From the NCBI RefSeq assembly GCF_000688295.1, contig NZ_JHZF01000011.1, forward strand, positions 186,001-250,000: 64,000 nucleotides of DNA, given 5' to 3'. Made by a program: the position numbers and the translations under genes. Below the pieces are notes generated by a model. That model was not told where the DNA came from, made no database searches, and worked only from the letters and a program-made list of their open reading frames with translations. This DNA comes from Pseudooceanicola nanhaiensis DSM 18065 (lineage in GTDB: Bacteria; Pseudomonadota; Alphaproteobacteria; Rhodobacterales; Rhodobacteraceae). Positions 61,841-64,000 of the stretch are shown in pieces. The number at the start of each line of letters is the position of its first letter. The stretch's first letter is position 1.

Positions 61841-62629
61841 ATGCCCGGAAGCGCGAACCTCAACATCATGCTCAAGGCCGCCCGCAAGGCGGGCCGCAGC
61901 CTCGTGAAGGATTTCCGCGAGGTCGAGAACCTGCAGGTCTCGATGAAGGGCGCGGGCGATTTCGTCAGCCGCGCCGACATCGCGGCGCAGGCGATCCTGA
62001 AGGAGGAGCTCCTGGGGGCCCGGCCGACCTATGGCTGGCTGGCCGAGGAGGAGAAGGAGATCGACGGCGAGGATCCGACCCGCCGCTGGATCGTCGACCC
62101 GCTCGACGGGACGACGAACTTCCTGCACGGCCTGCCGCATTGGGCGATCTCGATCGCGCTCGAGCACAAGGGTCAGATCATCTCGGGCGTGGTCTACGAC
62201 GCCGCCAAGGACGAGATGTTCTTCGCCGAGAAGGGCGAGGGCGCCTGGATGAACGACCAGCGGATCCGCGTTTCGGGGCGGAGCCGCATGATCGAGGCGC
62301 TCTTCGCAACGGGCCTGCCCTTCGCGGGCCGCGGCGATCTGCCGGAGGTCCTGCAGGATCTCGCGCGGATCTCGCCGGTCTGCGCCGGGGTGCGCCGCTG
62401 GGGCTCGGCCGCGCTCGACATGGCCTATGTCGCCGCGGGCCGTTACGAGGGCTACTGGGAACGCCGCCTGAACGCCTGGGACATCGCCGCGGGCGTGATC
62501 ATCATGCGCGAGGCCGGCGGCTTCGCCGAGCCGATCGACCCCGAGGGCAACCTCATCGAGGACGGCGCGGTGATCTGCGGCAACTCGAACCTCTTCGACG
62601 CTTTCGCCAGGATCATCCGCAAGGGCTGA
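61841..62629 (+). CDS. suhB: Inositol monophosphatase family protein (SuhB-like)
   Basis: This 262-residue Mg-dependent phosphatase has motif A at DPLDGTTNF (86-94), Glu69/Glu70 in AEEEKEIDG, and motif B NAWDIAAGVIIMREAGG. It could dephosphorylate inositol phosphate or be the SuhB-type transcription factor; sequence alone does not decide. The ATG at 61841 is preceded by CAGGAGAGCCCG; a start 69 bases upstream is less likely. Confidence 0.9.
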   Translation: MPGSANLNIMLKAARKAGRSLVKDFREVENLQVSMKGAGDFVSRADIAAQAILKEELLGARPTYGWLAEEEKEIDGEDPTRRWIVDPLDGTTNFLHGLPHWAISIALEHKGQIISGVVYDAAKDEMFFAEKGEGAWMNDQRIRVSGRSRMIEALFATGLPFAGRGDLPEVLQDLARISPVCAGVRRWGSAALDMAYVAAGRYEGYWERRLNAWDIAAGVIIMREAGGFAEPIDPEGNLIEDGAVICGNSNLFDAFARIIRKG

Positions 62630-62635
62630 GGCCCC

Positions 62636-62669
62636 GCTTCCTCTTGCCCCAAATATCCCCGCCGGAGGC
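62636..62669 (-). repeat. 34-nt intergenic repeat, copy 2 (inverted)
   Basis: The reverse complement matches the element at 42169-42202 with one mismatch in 34. It begins 6 bp after the suhB stop, so it may act as a transcript-end hairpin with the following GCCCGC/GCGGGC sequence. Confidence 0.85.
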
Positions 62670-62786
62670 TTCGCCCGCAAGGCGGGCGAAATCCCCGCGT
62701 CCCCCGAGGTCTTGCGCTGCCCTTCGGGCATCGCCCGGGAAATCGCGGCCGAATTCCTCCCGCAGGGGGAGGCCTTCGGCCGCGAT

Positions 62787-62820
62787 GCCTCCGGCGGGAG
62801 TATTTCCTGAAAGATGAAGC
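62787..62820 (+). repeat. 34-nt intergenic repeat, copy 3 (diverged)
   Basis: It shares the first 12 bases (GCCTCCGGCGGG), TATTT, AAGA and GAAGC with the other two copies, at the same length of 34. Copies 2 and 3 face each other in the 202-bp gap between suhB and the glutamine synthetase gene. Confidence 0.8.
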
Positions 62821-62831
62821 GTGAGGGCGCG

Positions 62832-64000
62832 TCAGACGTCGAGCGTGTGCGCCTTCTCCCAGGCGGAGAAATGGCCCATGTAGCTGTTCCACTCCTGCAT
62901 CCTGAGCTTCATGTAGGCCGCGGAGACCTCCGCGCCGAGGGCTTCGGTCAGGGCGGTGTCGGCCTCGAAGGCGCGCAGCGCGTCGAGCAGGTTGAGCGGC
63001 AGCCGTGGCGCGTCCTTCGCGAGGTGGCCTTCGGCGTACATGTCGATGTCGAGGCGCGGGCCCGGGTCGGCCCCGGTCTCCAGCCCCGAGAGCCCGGCCG
63101 CGATGATCGCGGCCTGCAGCAGGTAGGGGTTGGCGGCGCCGTCGGGCAGGCGCAGCTCGAACCGGCCGGGGCCGGGGACCCGCACCATGTGGGTGCGGTT
63201 GTTGCCGGACCAGGTCACCGTGTCGGGCGCCCAGGTGGCGCCGGAATGGGTGACCGGCGCGTTGATCCGCTTGTAGCTGTTCACCGTCGGGTTGGTGATC
63301 GCCGTCATGCCGCGGGCATGGGTGACGATGCCGCCGAGGAAGGCCATCCCGCTGGGCGAGAGACCGAGCGCGTCGTCCGCGTCGGCGAAGACGTTCGTGC
63401 GGCCCGTCCTGTCCCAGACCGAGATATGCGCGTGGCAGCCGTTCCCGGTGAGCCCCTCGACGGGCTTCGGCATGAAGGTGGCGCGCAGGCCATGCGCCTC
63501 GGCCACGGATTTCACCATGAACTTGAAGAAGGAATGGCGGTCGGCGGTGACGAGGGCGTCGTCGAACTCCCAGTTCATCTCGAACTGGCCGTTCGCGTCC
63601 TCGTGGTCGTTCTGGTAGGGGCCCCAGCCGAGCGCGAGCATGTGGTCGCAGATCTGGGCCACGACGTCATAGCGGCGCATCAGGGCCTGCTGGTCGTAGC
63701 AGGGCTTCTCGGCGGTGTCGTGCGGATCGGAGATCCGGCTGCCGTCGGGCATCAGCAGGAAGAACTCGGCCTCGACCCCGGTCTTCACCCGGTAGCCCGC
63801 GGCCGCGGCCTTCGCCACCTGGGCGCGGAGCACGTTGCGCGGGGCCTGCGGGACGGCGTCCCCCTCCATCGTGCAATCGGCGGCCAGCCAGGCGACCTCG
63901 GGCTTCCACGGCAGCTGGATGACGGAGGCCGGGTCGGGCACCGCCAGGATGTCGGGATGCGCGGGCGTCAAGTCGAGCCAGGAGGCGAAGCCGGCAAAGC
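62832..64000 (-). CDS. Glutamine synthetase-family protein, partial at right edge
   Basis: At least 389 residues of a GS-family enzyme are present; the N terminus is beyond the window. The frame remains open to base 64000, and a TTG at 63971 is unlikely to be the start because coding continues upstream (ASWLDL before TPAHPDI). Recognised segments include GLTGNGCHAHISVWD (ATP-binding), NPTVNSYKRINAP, NRTHMVRVPG and PDGAANPYLLQAAII. It resembles glutamine synthetase type III/GlnT-like or gamma-glutamyl-amine ligases of alphaproteobacteria more than GlnA. The real substrate is undecided. Confidence 0.82.
   Translation of the reverse strand, partial: FAGFASWLDLTPAHPDILAVPDPASVIQLPWKPEVAWLAADCTMEGDAVPQAPRNVLRAQVAKAAAAGYRVKTGVEAEFFLLMPDGSRISDPHDTAEKPCYDQQALMRRYDVVAQICDHMLALGWGPYQNDHEDANGQFEMNWEFDDALVTADRHSFFKFMVKSVAEAHGLRATFMPKPVEGLTGNGCHAHISVWDRTGRTNVFADADDALGLSPSGMAFLGGIVTHARGMTAITNPTVNSYKRINAPVTHSGATWAPDTVTWSGNNRTHMVRVPGPGRFELRLPDGAANPYLLQAAIIAAGLSGLETGADPGPRLDIDMYAEGHLAKDAPRLPLNLLDALRAFEADTALTEALGAEVSAAYMKLRMQEWNSYMGHFSAWEKAHTLDV

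Overview
The window is chromosomal DNA from a high-GC alphaproteobacterium, most likely a member of the Rhodobacteraceae (Roseobacter group). The clues are very high GC with GC-ending codons, a secG-pyrG pair, Tad pilus genes, Hint-domain and DUF7218/Rho_N proteins, several TRAP and ABC solute importers, and intergenic copies of a 34-nt element starting GCCTCCGGCGGG that I recall from Rhodobacterales genomes. I see no insertion sequence, prophage, CRISPR array, rRNA or tRNA. Most genes are densely packed, with 4-bp stop/start overlaps inside operons.

Layout. 0-2.3 kb: the end of a glycerol ABC importer operon (glpU-like, glpV-like). 2.4-8.2 kb: an O6-alkylguanine-DNA methyltransferase, two adjacent glycosyltransferases sharing a homologous domain, a CxxC protein coupled to prfC, and a small DUF7218/Rho_N protein. 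8.3-16.3 kb: a four-gene type I secretion operon (two unusual repeat-bearing acidic proteins, an ABC exporter with a 190-residue disordered extension, and an HlyD-type adaptor). 16.6-19.2 kb: a CsgD/LuxR-type regulator overlapping a small protein with a HEPN-like RNxxxH motif, then a Hint-domain protein. 19.4-22.4 kb: an atypical SDR, an AlkD-like protein and an orphan ABC ATPase.

22.6-30.9 kb: a Tad (Flp, type IVb) pilus operon read leftwards (flp, cpaB, tadG-like, two tadE-like, cpaE/tadZ, cpaF/tadA, tadB, tadC). It lacks a secretin, a prepilin peptidase and TadD, and a LuxR-family gene is divergent from flp. 32.4-37.9 kb: LysR regulator, amidase and a TRAP transporter, suggesting import and hydrolysis of an amide. 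38.0-42.1 kb: phnCDE1E2, an organophosphonate or phosphate-ester importer behind a possible PhoB box, with no C-P lyase nearby. 42.3-45.7 kb: a polar amino-acid ABC importer. 45.8-50.8 kb: a PhnD-like protein coupled to a TerB-like protein, a possible DUF4274 protein, PPK2, pirin, a DUF421 membrane protein and an excalibur-domain protein.

50.8-64 kb: pyrG, secG, a CapA-like protein, an Lrp-type regulator divergent from a group IV PLP decarboxylase, an orphan molybdenum hydroxylase large subunit overlapping a DUF2235 hydrolase, metF divergent from a MetR-like regulator across a palindrome, an inositol monophosphatase-family gene, and a glutamine synthetase-family gene cut by the right edge.

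The part most likely to be new is 8.3-19.2 kb. Two putative secreted proteins there share short repeated motifs, sit with their own exporter, and lie next to a biofilm-type regulator preceded by twin CTAG palindromes. The function of the system is not known to me and is stated as inference.
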